This document shows, in pieces, positions 24,354 to 32,750 of a stretch of 64,000 nt of DNA. The stretch is from assembly GCA_040755725.1 (NCBI GenBank), contig JBFMAI010000040.1:496001-560000 (forward strand), read 5' to 3'. This DNA is from JBFMAI01 sp040755725. GTDB lineage: Bacteria; Planctomycetota; Phycisphaerae; UBA1845; Fen-1342. How positions within the stretch are numbered: the stretch's first letter is position 1; every line of letters begins with the position of its first letter. The notes beneath the pieces are model-generated. The model had not been told where the DNA came from and ran no database searches. It worked only from the letters and a program-made list of their open reading frames with translations. A program made the position numbers and the translations under genes.

Positions 24354-25531
24354 TAGCGGGTACCCCGGCCGCGGGCTTGGGCCAGCTCGCGGGCCTTGGC
24401 CGCCATGCGGGCCACGAAACGGTCCAGCCCGTGCTCGCGGGCGAAGGCGTAGCCCTCGCGGATGCACTGCTGCCGAAACGCGTCGTCGTCAATGATGCGA
24501 CGGAGGCCGGCCGCCAGGGCCACGGGGTCCTTCAGCGGCACCAGGACCCCGCGACGACCGTCGCCGAGGGACTCGGCGATGTTGCCGACCGGCGTGGCCA
24601 CGACGGGGAGGCTGTGCCCCAGGGCCTCCGTGACGACCCGCGGCGAGCCCTCGCTGAGGGACGGCAGGGCGAAGATGTCGGCGGTATCGTAGTAGCGGTT
24701 CAATTCGGGCCCCAGCCGGGCGCGGCCATGGAAGTGGACGTGCTCTTGCAGGCCCAACCGCTGGACCTGGGCCGCCAGGGCATCGCGGCGTTCGCCCTCG
24801 CCGACGAGTTCGAGCGTCACGGGGCGGCCCTCCCGCCGCAGCAGGGCAATCGCTTCGACCAGGTCGTCGAGCCCTTTGCCTTCCCGCAAGTAGCCGACGT
24901 ACAGAACGCGAATCACGTCGCCGCGGCAGGAGTCCTCCCGCAAGTAGTAGTCGTCGGGCTGCAAGGTGGACAGGACGATCGGTTCGACATTGGGCGTAAA
25001 CCGCCGCAGCCGGGCGGCGATCGCACTCCCATCGGTGAAGGCGTAGTTGCGCCGCGTGATGTGCATCTGAATCTTGAACTCGAAGCCATAGGCCAAGCGG
25101 GCCCAGCGCCCGTAGAGCCCGCGATACTTGGGGCTGCGGGCCATCATCTCGAACGGGTCGGACGAGAAATGGTAGAGGAACGGGACGCCGCGGCGGCGGG
25201 TGAGCCACCATAGAACATAGGCCAGAGGGGCGGTCCCGCGGGCGTTGATGACGTCGAGGGCCGCGTGGTGGCGGCGGAAGACGCGGAGGATCGCCGGGGC
25301 GCGGCGGTAGGCCTGGACGTGCGTCTCGAAGTAGGGGAGCGCCGCCACGGTGAGGTTGGGAGCGTCGAGGGGGGCGCCACTGAAGTAGGTGGGCTGGGCC
25401 GTGACGGGGGCGAAGACCGTGACGCGGTCGAAATGGCGGGCGAACTCAAGAATGTAGCGGGCGTAGGGCCCATAGGTATCGTAGGCGCGGCCATCGGTGT
25501 GCAGGGGCTCGTGATATAGACCGATGTGCAT
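24353..25531 (-). CDS. Glycosyltransferase family 4 protein
   Basis: 392 aa. GT-B fold with a C-terminal glycosyl transferase group 1 domain. VLYVGYLREGKGLDDLVEA (about 209-227) starts the donor domain. LPSLSEGSPRVVTEALGHSLPV carries the E-x7-E donor-binding motif near residues 298-306. It is expected to be a retaining enzyme using a nucleotide sugar at the cytoplasmic membrane face. It is first of a two-gene minus-strand operon and divergent from the WecA-type gene 213 nt away. That spacer holds no recognised gene. Confidence 0.88.
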   Translation of the reverse strand: MHIGLYHEPLHTDGRAYDTYGPYARYILEFARHFDRVTVFAPVTAQPTYFSGAPLDAPNLTVAALPYFETHVQAYRRAPAILRVFRRHHAALDVINARGTAPLAYVLWWLTRRRGVPFLYHFSSDPFEMMARSPKYRGLYGRWARLAYGFEFKIQMHITRRNYAFTDGSAIAARLRRFTPNVEPIVLSTLQPDDYYLREDSCRGDVIRVLYVGYLREGKGLDDLVEAIALLRREGRPVTLELVGEGERRDALAAQVQRLGLQEHVHFHGRARLGPELNRYYDTADIFALPSLSEGSPRVVTEALGHSLPVVATPVGNIAESLGDGRRGVLVPLKDPVALAAGLRRIIDDDAFRQQCIREGYAFAREHGLDRFVARMAAKARELAQARGRGTR

Positions 25532-25707
25532 GCGTCACCCGCGACGGGGCACGACCCGGCCAGCGTGCCGCTCCGCGGGCGCGCGCACCCACTGCAGGGC
25601 GCTGCTGGTCACGCCGGCGGGGCCCACGTGCCCGTCGCGGGGTAAACTACCTCTGCTCCCCCGACTTGGGCAAGCCGCGGGACACCGCCAGGCCCGCCAG
25701 CAGCCGC

Positions 25708-25734
25708 TTGCGGGGCGAGTGTTGGCGTTATACT
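25708..25734 (+). promoter_or_regulatory. Candidate sigma-70-type promoter giving a near-leaderless mRNA
   Basis: A TTGCGG at 25708-25713 and TATACT at 25729-25734 are 15 nt apart, slightly short. Transcription would begin about 7 nt after the -10 box, only a few bases before the ATG at 25745, so the message would be nearly leaderless. The -10 match is good and the -35 weak. Confidence 0.35.
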
Positions 25735-25744
25735 GGGCGGCATT

Positions 25745-26956
25745 ATGTCATCCCTGTCGGAGCTGTTCGGCAACATCCACTATTTCGGCCTTGCCGCGCT
25801 GCTGGTCACGGTCTTCCTCACCCCCCTGGCCATGCGGGCCGCGTATCGGTTCCGCGTCCTGGACATACCCGACCAGAAGCTCAAGCCGCACGCCCGGCCG
25901 ACTCCGTACCTCGGGGGCACGGCCATTGCCGCCGGCTGGGGGGCCGCCCTCGTGGCGGCCATGCTCGCCGGAAGCTGCCCCACATCGATGCTGCTGCCGT
26001 TGTTGCTCGGGGGGCTGGCCATGTCGGTGCTCGGGTTGGTGGACGACGTGCGCGGCCTGTCCCCCAAGACGCGGCTGGTCGTCGGCGCCACGATCATCAC
26101 GGTCACGTTGCTGAACACGGGCGTCGGCTTCGAGTTGGTGGACTCCATCCTCGCTGGCGCCAGTGCCGTGTTTGGTCTCAACCTGAACCTGCCGCCCACC
26201 CTGAGTGTCCCACTCTCCGTCGTGGCGAGCCTGATCATCGTGCTGGGCGCGTGCAACTCGGCCAACCTCATCGACGGGCTCGACGGTCTGTGCTCCGGCG
26301 TCACCGCCCTGATCTCCCTCGGCTTCTTCGCGCTGGCTTCCCACCTGGCCCTGTGGGGCTACAGCCCCGTGGGCGATCCCATCCGACTCGTGCTGGCCAT
26401 CGCCATGTGCGGCGCGGCGGTCGGTTTTCTGCCCTGGAACTTCAACCCCGCCAAGATCTTCATGGGCGACGCCGGCAGTGTGCTTCTGGGTTACAACTGC
26501 GGCATCTTGATCCTGCTGTTCGCCGAGCGCGGCAACTTCCGCTGGGTTATCGCCGCGTTGATGATCTTCGCGCTGCCCGTGTTCGACACGGCGCTGGCCA
26601 TGTTCCGCCGCTGGCGGGCCGGGCGGTCCATCTTCGAGGGCGACCGCAGCCATTTCTACGACCAGCTCGTGCAGCGCGGTCTGTCCGTCCGCCAGACGGT
26701 CGTGGTATGCTACGCCCTCACGCTGGTGTACGCGGCCATCGGCTTGCTGATGATCTGGATGCGCCGCGCCCCCGAGGGCCACATCGTGCCGACCATCCGC
26801 ACCCGCCACGCGGTGCCCCTGTACGTCGGTGTGTGCGCCCTGACGGCCTTGCTGGCCTGGTGGGCCGGCCTGACGCGTCCCGAAGAGCCTCGGGCCGACG
26901 GGAGCAGGGAACAGGGAGCAGGGAACAGGGAACAGGGATCACGGAACGGGGGGTAG
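25745..26956 (+). CDS. WecA/MraY-family undecaprenyl-phosphate sugar-1-phosphate transferase
   Basis: 403 aa, about ten membrane helices. It should move a sugar-1-phosphate, usually GlcNAc-1-P, from a UDP-sugar to undecaprenyl phosphate, the first step of O-antigen, capsule or teichoic-type glycans. Motifs are Asp100-Asp101 (LVDDVRGLS), NLIDGLDGL near 176-184 and FMGDAGSVLLGY near 239-250. It is more WecA-like than MraY-like (GDAGS and FEGDRSHFY). The last 18 residues are translated from a 7-nt repeat array and form a SREQGAGNREQG-type tail, probably a recent 3' extension. It neighbours the divergent GT4 genes. Confidence 0.88.
   Translation: MSSLSELFGNIHYFGLAALLVTVFLTPLAMRAAYRFRVLDIPDQKLKPHARPTPYLGGTAIAAGWGAALVAAMLAGSCPTSMLLPLLLGGLAMSVLGLVDDVRGLSPKTRLVVGATIITVTLLNTGVGFELVDSILAGASAVFGLNLNLPPTLSVPLSVVASLIIVLGACNSANLIDGLDGLCSGVTALISLGFFALASHLALWGYSPVGDPIRLVLAIAMCGAAVGFLPWNFNPAKIFMGDAGSVLLGYNCGILILLFAERGNFRWVIAALMIFALPVFDTALAMFRRWRAGRSIFEGDRSHFYDQLVQRGLSVRQTVVVCYALTLVYAAIGLLMIWMRRAPEGHIVPTIRTRHAVPLYVGVCALTALLAWWAGLTRPEEPRADGSREQGAGNREQGSRNGG
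26900..26948. repeat. Heptanucleotide array inside the 3' end of the WecA-type gene
   Basis: Seven 7-nt units: GGGAGCA, GGGAACA, GGGAGCA, GGGAACA, GGGAACA, GGGATCA, CGGAACG. Because three units equal seven codons, the array is translated as a period-7 peptide. Gain or loss of a unit would shift the frame and alter the protein end. Confidence 0.85.
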
Positions 26957-27016
26957 CCGGCGGACGACTGCACCGCGCGCCTTTCTTCCAGCGCCGACGC
27001 CGCATACACTGCCACC

Positions 27017-27787
27017 ATGGCCGGCGAGATCATCACCAGTGCCGAAGGGCCCGTCGGGGTTGTGCGCATCAATCGCCCCGAGTCGCTGAACGCGCTCAAT
27101 CAACCCACGTTGCAGCGCCTCGCGACCGCCTTGCAGCGCTTTGACGAAGACCCCCAGATCCGGTGTCTCGTACTCGCCGGCCATGAGCGGGCGTTTGCCA
27201 ACGGCATCGACGCCGGCGACATCGCCGATAGCTCGCTCGCCGACGTCTTCCAACGTCACCCCTTGGCCGCCCTGGACGACCTCGACCGGCTGCGCAAACC
27301 GCTGGTCGCCGCGGTCCTGGGTTACGCCGTCGGCGTCGGCTTCGAGCTCGTCCTGACCAGCGACCTCGTCATCGCCGCCGAAACGGCCCGCTTCGGCCTG
27401 AACGAGGTCGGCCTGGGGCTCCTCCCCGGCGGCGGCGGGACGCAACGGCTGACGCGCCGCGCCGGCCGCGCGGTGACCCTGGACCTGCTGCTGACCGGTC
27501 GCCTGCTGTCGGCGCACCAAGCCGCGACCCTCGGCTTGATCAGTCGCATCGTGCCCCCCGAAAACTGTGAAGAAGAGGCGCTGGCGGTGGCCCAGGAAAT
27601 CAGTCGACGGTCGCCGCTGGCCGTCGAAGCCGCCAAACGCGCCGTGCGCGCCGCGGAGGAAAGTCCGCTCCGCGCAGGCTTGGCGGCGGAACGCCAACTG
27701 TCAACGTTGCTTTTTGGTACCCACGATCAGAAGGAAGGTCTCCGCGCCTTCCTCGAACAGCGGCCGCCGCTGTTCACCGGTCGCTAA
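27017..27787 (+). CDS. Enoyl-CoA hydratase/isomerase (crotonase family), probable hydratase
   Basis: 256 aa, normal length. The oxyanion-hole segments are AGHERAFANGID (about 54-65) and YAVGVGFELVLTSDL (about 101-115). Both glutamates used by hydratases appear: one in GFELVL and one in NEVGLGLLPGGGGTQRL (about 134-150). It should therefore hydrate 2-enoyl-CoA in fatty-acid beta-oxidation. The usual AxGxDL sequence reads ANGIDA. It is followed 12 nt later by a second crotonase and then nadC, and may share a transcript with the WecA gene 60 nt upstream. Confidence 0.9.
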   Translation: MAGEIITSAEGPVGVVRINRPESLNALNQPTLQRLATALQRFDEDPQIRCLVLAGHERAFANGIDAGDIADSSLADVFQRHPLAALDDLDRLRKPLVAAVLGYAVGVGFELVLTSDLVIAAETARFGLNEVGLGLLPGGGGTQRLTRRAGRAVTLDLLLTGRLLSAHQAATLGLISRIVPPENCEEEALAVAQEISRRSPLAVEAAKRAVRAAEESPLRAGLAAERQLSTLLFGTHDQKEGLRAFLEQRPPLFTGR

Positions 27788-27799
27788 GACGGACGCCAC

Positions 27800-28600
27800 A
27801 TGGCCGGGACGTTTTCCACACTGCGGACGGAGTTGGCGGACGGCGTGTTCACCATCACGCTCCACCGCCCCGAAGCGCTCAACGCCATCAGCGCGGACAT
27901 GAGCGTCGAGCTCGGCGCCGCCCTGCGACTGGCCCAACGCGACCCGGCGGTGCGTTGCCTAGTGCTGACGGGGGCCGGACGGGCGTTCTGCGCCGGACAG
28001 GACGTGCGGGCCCTGCAAGCCACCGGGGGCCCCACGCCGGCGGACCACTTCGGGGCGTATCTGCGCGAAGCCTACAACCCCCTGGTGCTGCGCATACGGA
28101 CCGGCGACAAACCGGTGATCGCCGCCATCAACGGACCGGCGGCCGGCGCCGGCCTCAGCTTGGCCTTGGCCGCCGACCTGCGCCTCTGTGCCGCCAGCGC
28201 CACGCTCAAGCTCGCTTTCACGCAACTGGGGCTTGTGCCGGACGCGGGCGCTACGCTCGCGCTGCTCCAACACGTCGGATTCGGGCGCGCGGCGGAGATC
28301 TGTCTGCTGGACGAGCCGATTCCCGCCGCCCGAGCGCTGGAACTCGGGCTGGTGAACCGCGTTGTGGAGGACGTGGCGCTGGCCGCGGCCACGCGAACGA
28401 TCGCGGGCCGGCTGGCCGCGCTGCCGCCGCGGGCCCTGACGTTGGTGCGCCGCGCGCTGAACCACGCCTGGACCGCCGGCCTGGAGGAGCAGCTCGAGTA
28501 CGAGGCGTTCTTGCAGACGACCGCGGGACGGACCGCCGATCATCGGGAAGCGGTCGCCGCCTTCCTGGGCAAGCGCCCGCCGCATTTCACCGGTCAGTAG
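27800..28600 (+). CDS. Crotonase-family protein, PaaG-like enoyl-CoA isomerase
   Basis: 266 aa. The oxyanion-hole segments are AFCAGQDVRAL (about 61-71) and GPAAGAGLSLALAADL (about 112-127). At the second catalytic site it reads FTQLGLVPDAGATLALL, with Asp instead of the hydratase Glu-G-G pattern, and the first Glu is replaced (GAGLSLA). This matches PaaG-type isomerases of phenylacetate or unsaturated fatty acyl-CoA metabolism rather than hydratases. No other paa genes are in the window, so beta-oxidation of unusual enoyl-CoAs is the safer reading. It lies in tandem with the hydratase and may work on the same substrates. Confidence 0.85.
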   Translation: MAGTFSTLRTELADGVFTITLHRPEALNAISADMSVELGAALRLAQRDPAVRCLVLTGAGRAFCAGQDVRALQATGGPTPADHFGAYLREAYNPLVLRIRTGDKPVIAAINGPAAGAGLSLALAADLRLCAASATLKLAFTQLGLVPDAGATLALLQHVGFGRAAEICLLDEPIPAARALELGLVNRVVEDVALAAATRTIAGRLAALPPRALTLVRRALNHAWTAGLEEQLEYEAFLQTTAGRTADHREAVAAFLGKRPPHFTGQ

Positions 28601-28627
28601 CCGCGATCCCCTGAATGGGCCGATGCC

Positions 28628-29521
28628 ATGTGGTCTCGCGTGACGCGCCAACTCGTCGAACTGGCCTGCGAGGAAGACCTCGGCGAGGCCGGCGACATCA
28701 CCGCGGCCCTGCTCCCCACCGCGTCGTGCGACGTGACCGCGCGGCTCGTGCCGCGCCAAGCGGGTGTGATCTGCGGGCTGACCCTCGGCCCCCTGATCTG
28801 CGACGTGTTTGCCAAACGCCTGGGCTGGCCGCTCACGTTCGAGACCGTGGCCCACGGCGACCAGACCTGGCAAGACGGCGACCCGATCGAACCCGGTCTT
28901 ACGCTCGCCCACGTCCGCGGCCGATACGAGGCCGTGCTCAGCGTCGAGCGCACCCTGCTCAATTTCCTGAGCCGACTCAGCGGCGTCGCCACGCTGACAC
29001 GCCGCCTGGTCACCGCCGCCCACCGCGTCAACCCCGACGTCAAGGTCCTCGACACCCGCAAGACGGTCCCCGGCTGGCGGGAGCTGGACAAATATGCCGT
29101 CCGCACCGGCGGCGGCCGCAATCACCGCCTCGGCCTGTACGACGCCGTGCTGCTAAAAGACAACCACTTGGCCCAGGTGCACTCCGCCGAGTTGGCCGAC
29201 TACTTGGCGGACCTGCTCCGCCGACTCACCGGCCGGCCGGACTTTATCGAGGTCGAGGTGGACAACCTGGAGCAACTCGCGACCGTCTGCACCGCGCCCG
29301 ACGTCGACATCGTCCTGCTGGACAACTTCACCCCCGATCAACTGCGCGCCGCCGTTCGCTTCCGCGACGAGCAGGGCCTGCGCGGCAAGCTGGCGCTGGA
29401 AGCCAGCGGGGGCATCACCCTCGAGAACATCGCCGACGTGGCCGCCACCGGCGTCGATCGCATCTCGGTCGGGGCGCTGACGCACTCCGCGGCCAATCTG
29501 GACCTGGGTTTGGACCTGTAA
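28628..29521 (+). CDS. nadC: Quinolinate phosphoribosyltransferase (decarboxylating)
   Basis: 297 aa, full length. It makes nicotinate mononucleotide from quinolinate and PRPP in de novo NAD synthesis. Family motifs present are EEDLGEAGDIT near the start, ERTLLNFLSRLSG (about 101-113), DTRKTVPGWRELDKYAVRTGGG (about 139-160) with the substrate-binding Arg and Lys, and EVEVDN near 210. The C terminus ISVGALTHSA is typical. It sits 27 nt after the crotonase pair. nadA and nadB are not in the window; nadK is at 4698. Confidence 0.95.
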   Translation: MWSRVTRQLVELACEEDLGEAGDITAALLPTASCDVTARLVPRQAGVICGLTLGPLICDVFAKRLGWPLTFETVAHGDQTWQDGDPIEPGLTLAHVRGRYEAVLSVERTLLNFLSRLSGVATLTRRLVTAAHRVNPDVKVLDTRKTVPGWRELDKYAVRTGGGRNHRLGLYDAVLLKDNHLAQVHSAELADYLADLLRRLTGRPDFIEVEVDNLEQLATVCTAPDVDIVLLDNFTPDQLRAAVRFRDEQGLRGKLALEASGGITLENIADVAATGVDRISVGALTHSAANLDLGLDL

Positions 29522-29556
29522 TGCCGGTCCCGCAGGGCCCGGCTACGGGCCGCCCT

Positions 29557-32500
29557 TCAAGGGGCGGCCGACGGCTTCACGGCCGTCCCCAGCGGCAACG
29601 GCCGGGCCGCGTCGGTGACGGCGCCGATCTTGACCGCGAAGCTGGTCCGGTTGGCGATGTCCTCATCGGTCACGATATGCGCGTCGAGCAACCCCTCGGT
29701 TCGGTACCCGGTCCGCAGGTAGTTCATCTCGCTCAGGCACAGGCTCCAGCCCTCGAACCACAACTCCAGCGCCACCCGCTGCTCGGGCGTCCCGCGGAAG
29801 TGCACCAGTAGGTCGATGTCGCTGCGGGGGCCGGAGGTCGCGTTCTTCACGCTGCCCAGCAGGTACACCGCCGGCACGCCGAAGCGCACCGGATCGAGCT
29901 CCGCCGCGATCCGCTCTGCCATGCGGTAACGCCAGCGCCAATCTTGCCCGCGCGGCGTCTCCTGTAGGGCCTCGATTTCGTCGCGGGACGGCAGCTCCGC
30001 CCCCGAAGGCACCAGCACGCCGACCGCTTCGTCCAGTTCGGCGTTCATCAGCACGCGGAGCACCTGGCCCTCCGTCGCCCGTGGTACGTCGATCACGCGG
30101 ACCACGCCGTGCAGTCCGGCGAAGTCCGGCGCCAAGTCGCCCAGCACGTTCGGCGAGCGCGTCAGGAACAACTCGTTGAACACCACCCCGTCTTCATCGG
30201 GATACAGCGGCAGATAGCGAATGCCCGCCTCGACCAGGTCCTGGAAGAAGTGCGTCCCGAAGGACAGGTCGGGCGTATAGTCACCGGTCCGCCGGGCGAT
30301 CTCGATCAGCAGGGCGCTGTTGTTGATATCCGAGTACGTTACGCGCACGCCGAGCTTGATGTCGCCGCGGCTGCCCCACCGCCCCGGTCCCATCAGGACG
30401 AACTGCCGTTTGGGCAGCACCTTGTTCAGCCGCCCGACGGCCCGCCCCACCGCGACCAGCTCTTCGAGACGGTCCAGCCGGGCGTACGCCTCCGGATCGA
30501 CGTACACGATGTGCGTCAGCCCGCTCACCTGCCCGTTGGTCACGTGCCGACGGGCGGTGAACAGCAAACGCTCCCGCGGCAGGTCCCGCGGGATCGGCGC
30601 CGGCGCCGCGAACTTCGCCCGGCTCTGCGCCCGGCATTGCAGCAGCACCAACTGCCGCCCGTCGTGGGCGAACTCAAGGTCCACCGGCGTGCCCATCTTG
30701 TCCTCGAGCAGCTTCAGCATCGCGTGGACCTGCTTGACAAAGGGCGTGCGGGTCAGCAGCCCCTCAAACGTAATCACCAGGTCATCGTGCTCGAAGTCGA
30801 TCTGCCCCCGCAGCGGCGCCCGCAGGTGCCCGTCCTTGAACACCGACACCAGGTGCTCAACGCCCGGCAGCTCCGCCCCGTGCTCCCGCAGGAACGTCGC
30901 CGCGTCCAGCGTCTCGAAGGAGCCCGTCTCCAGGTCGACCACGTCCAGGTAGCGCGGCGAATAGCGCACCACCTCTTCCGGCGTGGCGTTCACCCGCAGC
31001 CCGGGCTGCCCGGGGGCGCACAACGCCGGAAAATCGTCCCCCACGCGGTCCACCGCGCGCGTCCCCAGCCCGGGAACCAGCCGCACCAAACCGTCTTCCC
31101 GCCGAATGCGCGGCGACCAGCGGAACTCGTTGCGGCTGAAAGCGACGCCCGCGAAAGCCGGCAGAAAATAGCGTCCGACCCGCGTGCCGACGACCTCCTG
31201 GATGAGGACGCCCATGCCCTCCTGGAAGTCCAGTAGGTTCCGCTCGGCGCGGTACTCGATGGGGTCGGGCCCGAACGTGGACGCATACACTTCCGCAATC
31301 GCATCGGTCAGGGCGTTGAGCCGGTCCTGCTTGCTGCCCTGGTTGGCCAGAAACAGGCTCTTGTACTTGCCGGAGAAGGCGGCCCCGAAGCGGTCCTCGA
31401 GCAGGCTCGAACTCCGCACGATCAGCGGCCGGTCGCCCAGGTCGTCCAGGGCCACCGACAGCCCCTTGACGATGTCGGCGGGGAAGTGCGAGTGCTTAAA
31501 CACCTGGATGATGTCCGGGTATTCCTGCCGGATCTCCTCGATCTCCTTGTACTTGTGCGTCAGCACGTCCTCGAGGTGATTGCTGCGCACAAAGTCGTAA
31601 ATCCCGTCGGAACTGACGTACCACGTCCGCGGCACCGGCACTTCGCCCAGCCCCACCTCGGCCCCGTGTCGCCGCAGAATCTGCTGCGCCAGAAACAGCC
31701 CCGCCCCCTTGCCGCCGATCTTCCCGTGCCCCTCGGCGGGATGGATGATACGCTGCACCAGCTCGTGGAAGTCCTTGATGTCGACGTAGTTCTTCGCGAC
31801 GTTGACGAACTCGAGCTGGCCGGTCAGGAAGCGGTGGACCAGCGCCACCCGCAACCCCTTCAGCGCCGCCGGCGACAACTCCACCTCGCCCTGGACCGCG
31901 TGCTGGTAGCGGTGCAGCGCGTCGGCCACCTCGCGCAGCGATGTCCGCGTGTTCTCCACCACGTTCACCAGGAACCCGGCCCGGTCCTGCTTCACCCACT
32001 TGTGGATGCAGGCCACGATCTCTTCATCACTGAGATGGACGGCGGCGATGCGGAACGCCTCGTCCACCAGCGTGTCGCTAACCGACAACGCCTGCCGACG
32101 ACCCGGCACGTTGGTCTCCCCCTCCACGTCCGGCACGCCGACCCGGAACTGCTGCAACAAGTCCCGCGCTTCCGCCACGCCGCTCCAGCACAAGTGGTTG
32201 ATCATCTTGCGCGCCGCCCGCAACGCCAGGTGGCGGTCCGTGCGGCGCAGCAGGTCGAGGATCACCGCCCAGTCGCGGGCCGTCGGCCGGTTCTCCAGCC
32301 CGCGGCGGGCCGAGCGCCAGTCCTGCATGGCGCCGAGCAGTCGCCGATGCAGCACGCAACTGGCCAGCCGTTCCGCGATCGTGGCGATCAGCTTCCGCTC
32401 CTCGTGCAGGAACGGCCCGTCGTCCGCCGGCGGCATCTCCTCCGTGTAGTACACCTCCACCGCGCCCGCCGGCTCCCCTTGCAGGCGAATCTCCGCCCGC

Positions 32501-32748
32501 TGAACCCACGGGGTGGGCGTGAAGTTCTCCAGCCCGTAGATCACCCCCTCAAACACGATCCGCGCCCGGCACAGACCCGGATACTGCCAACCCTCCGGAA
32601 TCGCCGCGCTCACCTGGCGGAACACCTCCTCCAACGGCAAGTCCTTGGCGCTGGTGATCTCCTCGACGGCGTACAGGCAATTCAGTTCCTTCGCCCGTTC
32701 CACCAGGTCTTGGACGATGCTCTCGACCGTGTCGCGTGGCTCGGACAT
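29557..32748 (-). CDS. PPDK-N/ATP-grasp protein with GRWGS-HFF domain and C-terminal nucleotidyltransferase
   Basis: 1063 aa. Residues 1-135 look like a small sensor-type domain and 140-330 are helical. The PPDK N-terminal ATP-grasp follows: IGGKGAGL (344-351), RSSSLLED (445-452), QE at 517-518 and a degenerate LQCR at 703-706. A further domain shares GRWGS (789-793) and GTHFF (831-835) with the paralogue upstream. The end, about 955-1030, is a nucleotidyltransferase with G-S (965-966) and DID (977-979), GS-x10-DxD. The swivelling phosphohistidine domain and PEP-binding barrel of PEP synthase are absent, so it cannot make PEP by the normal route. Start: ATG 32748, 2 nt after the paralogue's stop. 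The substrate is unknown. Confidence 0.75.
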   Translation of the reverse strand: MSEPRDTVESIVQDLVERAKELNCLYAVEEITSAKDLPLEEVFRQVSAAIPEGWQYPGLCRARIVFEGVIYGLENFTPTPWVQRAEIRLQGEPAGAVEVYYTEEMPPADDGPFLHEERKLIATIAERLASCVLHRRLLGAMQDWRSARRGLENRPTARDWAVILDLLRRTDRHLALRAARKMINHLCWSGVAEARDLLQQFRVGVPDVEGETNVPGRRQALSVSDTLVDEAFRIAAVHLSDEEIVACIHKWVKQDRAGFLVNVVENTRTSLREVADALHRYQHAVQGEVELSPAALKGLRVALVHRFLTGQLEFVNVAKNYVDIKDFHELVQRIIHPAEGHGKIGGKGAGLFLAQQILRRHGAEVGLGEVPVPRTWYVSSDGIYDFVRSNHLEDVLTHKYKEIEEIRQEYPDIIQVFKHSHFPADIVKGLSVALDDLGDRPLIVRSSSLLEDRFGAAFSGKYKSLFLANQGSKQDRLNALTDAIAEVYASTFGPDPIEYRAERNLLDFQEGMGVLIQEVVGTRVGRYFLPAFAGVAFSRNEFRWSPRIRREDGLVRLVPGLGTRAVDRVGDDFPALCAPGQPGLRVNATPEEVVRYSPRYLDVVDLETGSFETLDAATFLREHGAELPGVEHLVSVFKDGHLRAPLRGQIDFEHDDLVITFEGLLTRTPFVKQVHAMLKLLEDKMGTPVDLEFAHDGRQLVLLQCRAQSRAKFAAPAPIPRDLPRERLLFTARRHVTNGQVSGLTHIVYVDPEAYARLDRLEELVAVGRAVGRLNKVLPKRQFVLMGPGRWGSRGDIKLGVRVTYSDINNSALLIEIARRTGDYTPDLSFGTHFFQDLVEAGIRYLPLYPDEDGVVFNELFLTRSPNVLGDLAPDFAGLHGVVRVIDVPRATEGQVLRVLMNAELDEAVGVLVPSGAELPSRDEIEALQETPRGQDWRWRYRMAERIAAELDPVRFGVPAVYLLGSVKNATSGPRSDIDLLVHFRGTPEQRVALELWFEGWSLCLSEMNYLRTGYRTEGLLDAHIVTDEDIANRTSFAVKIGAVTDAARPLPLGTAVKPSAAP

Positions 32749-32750
32749 GG

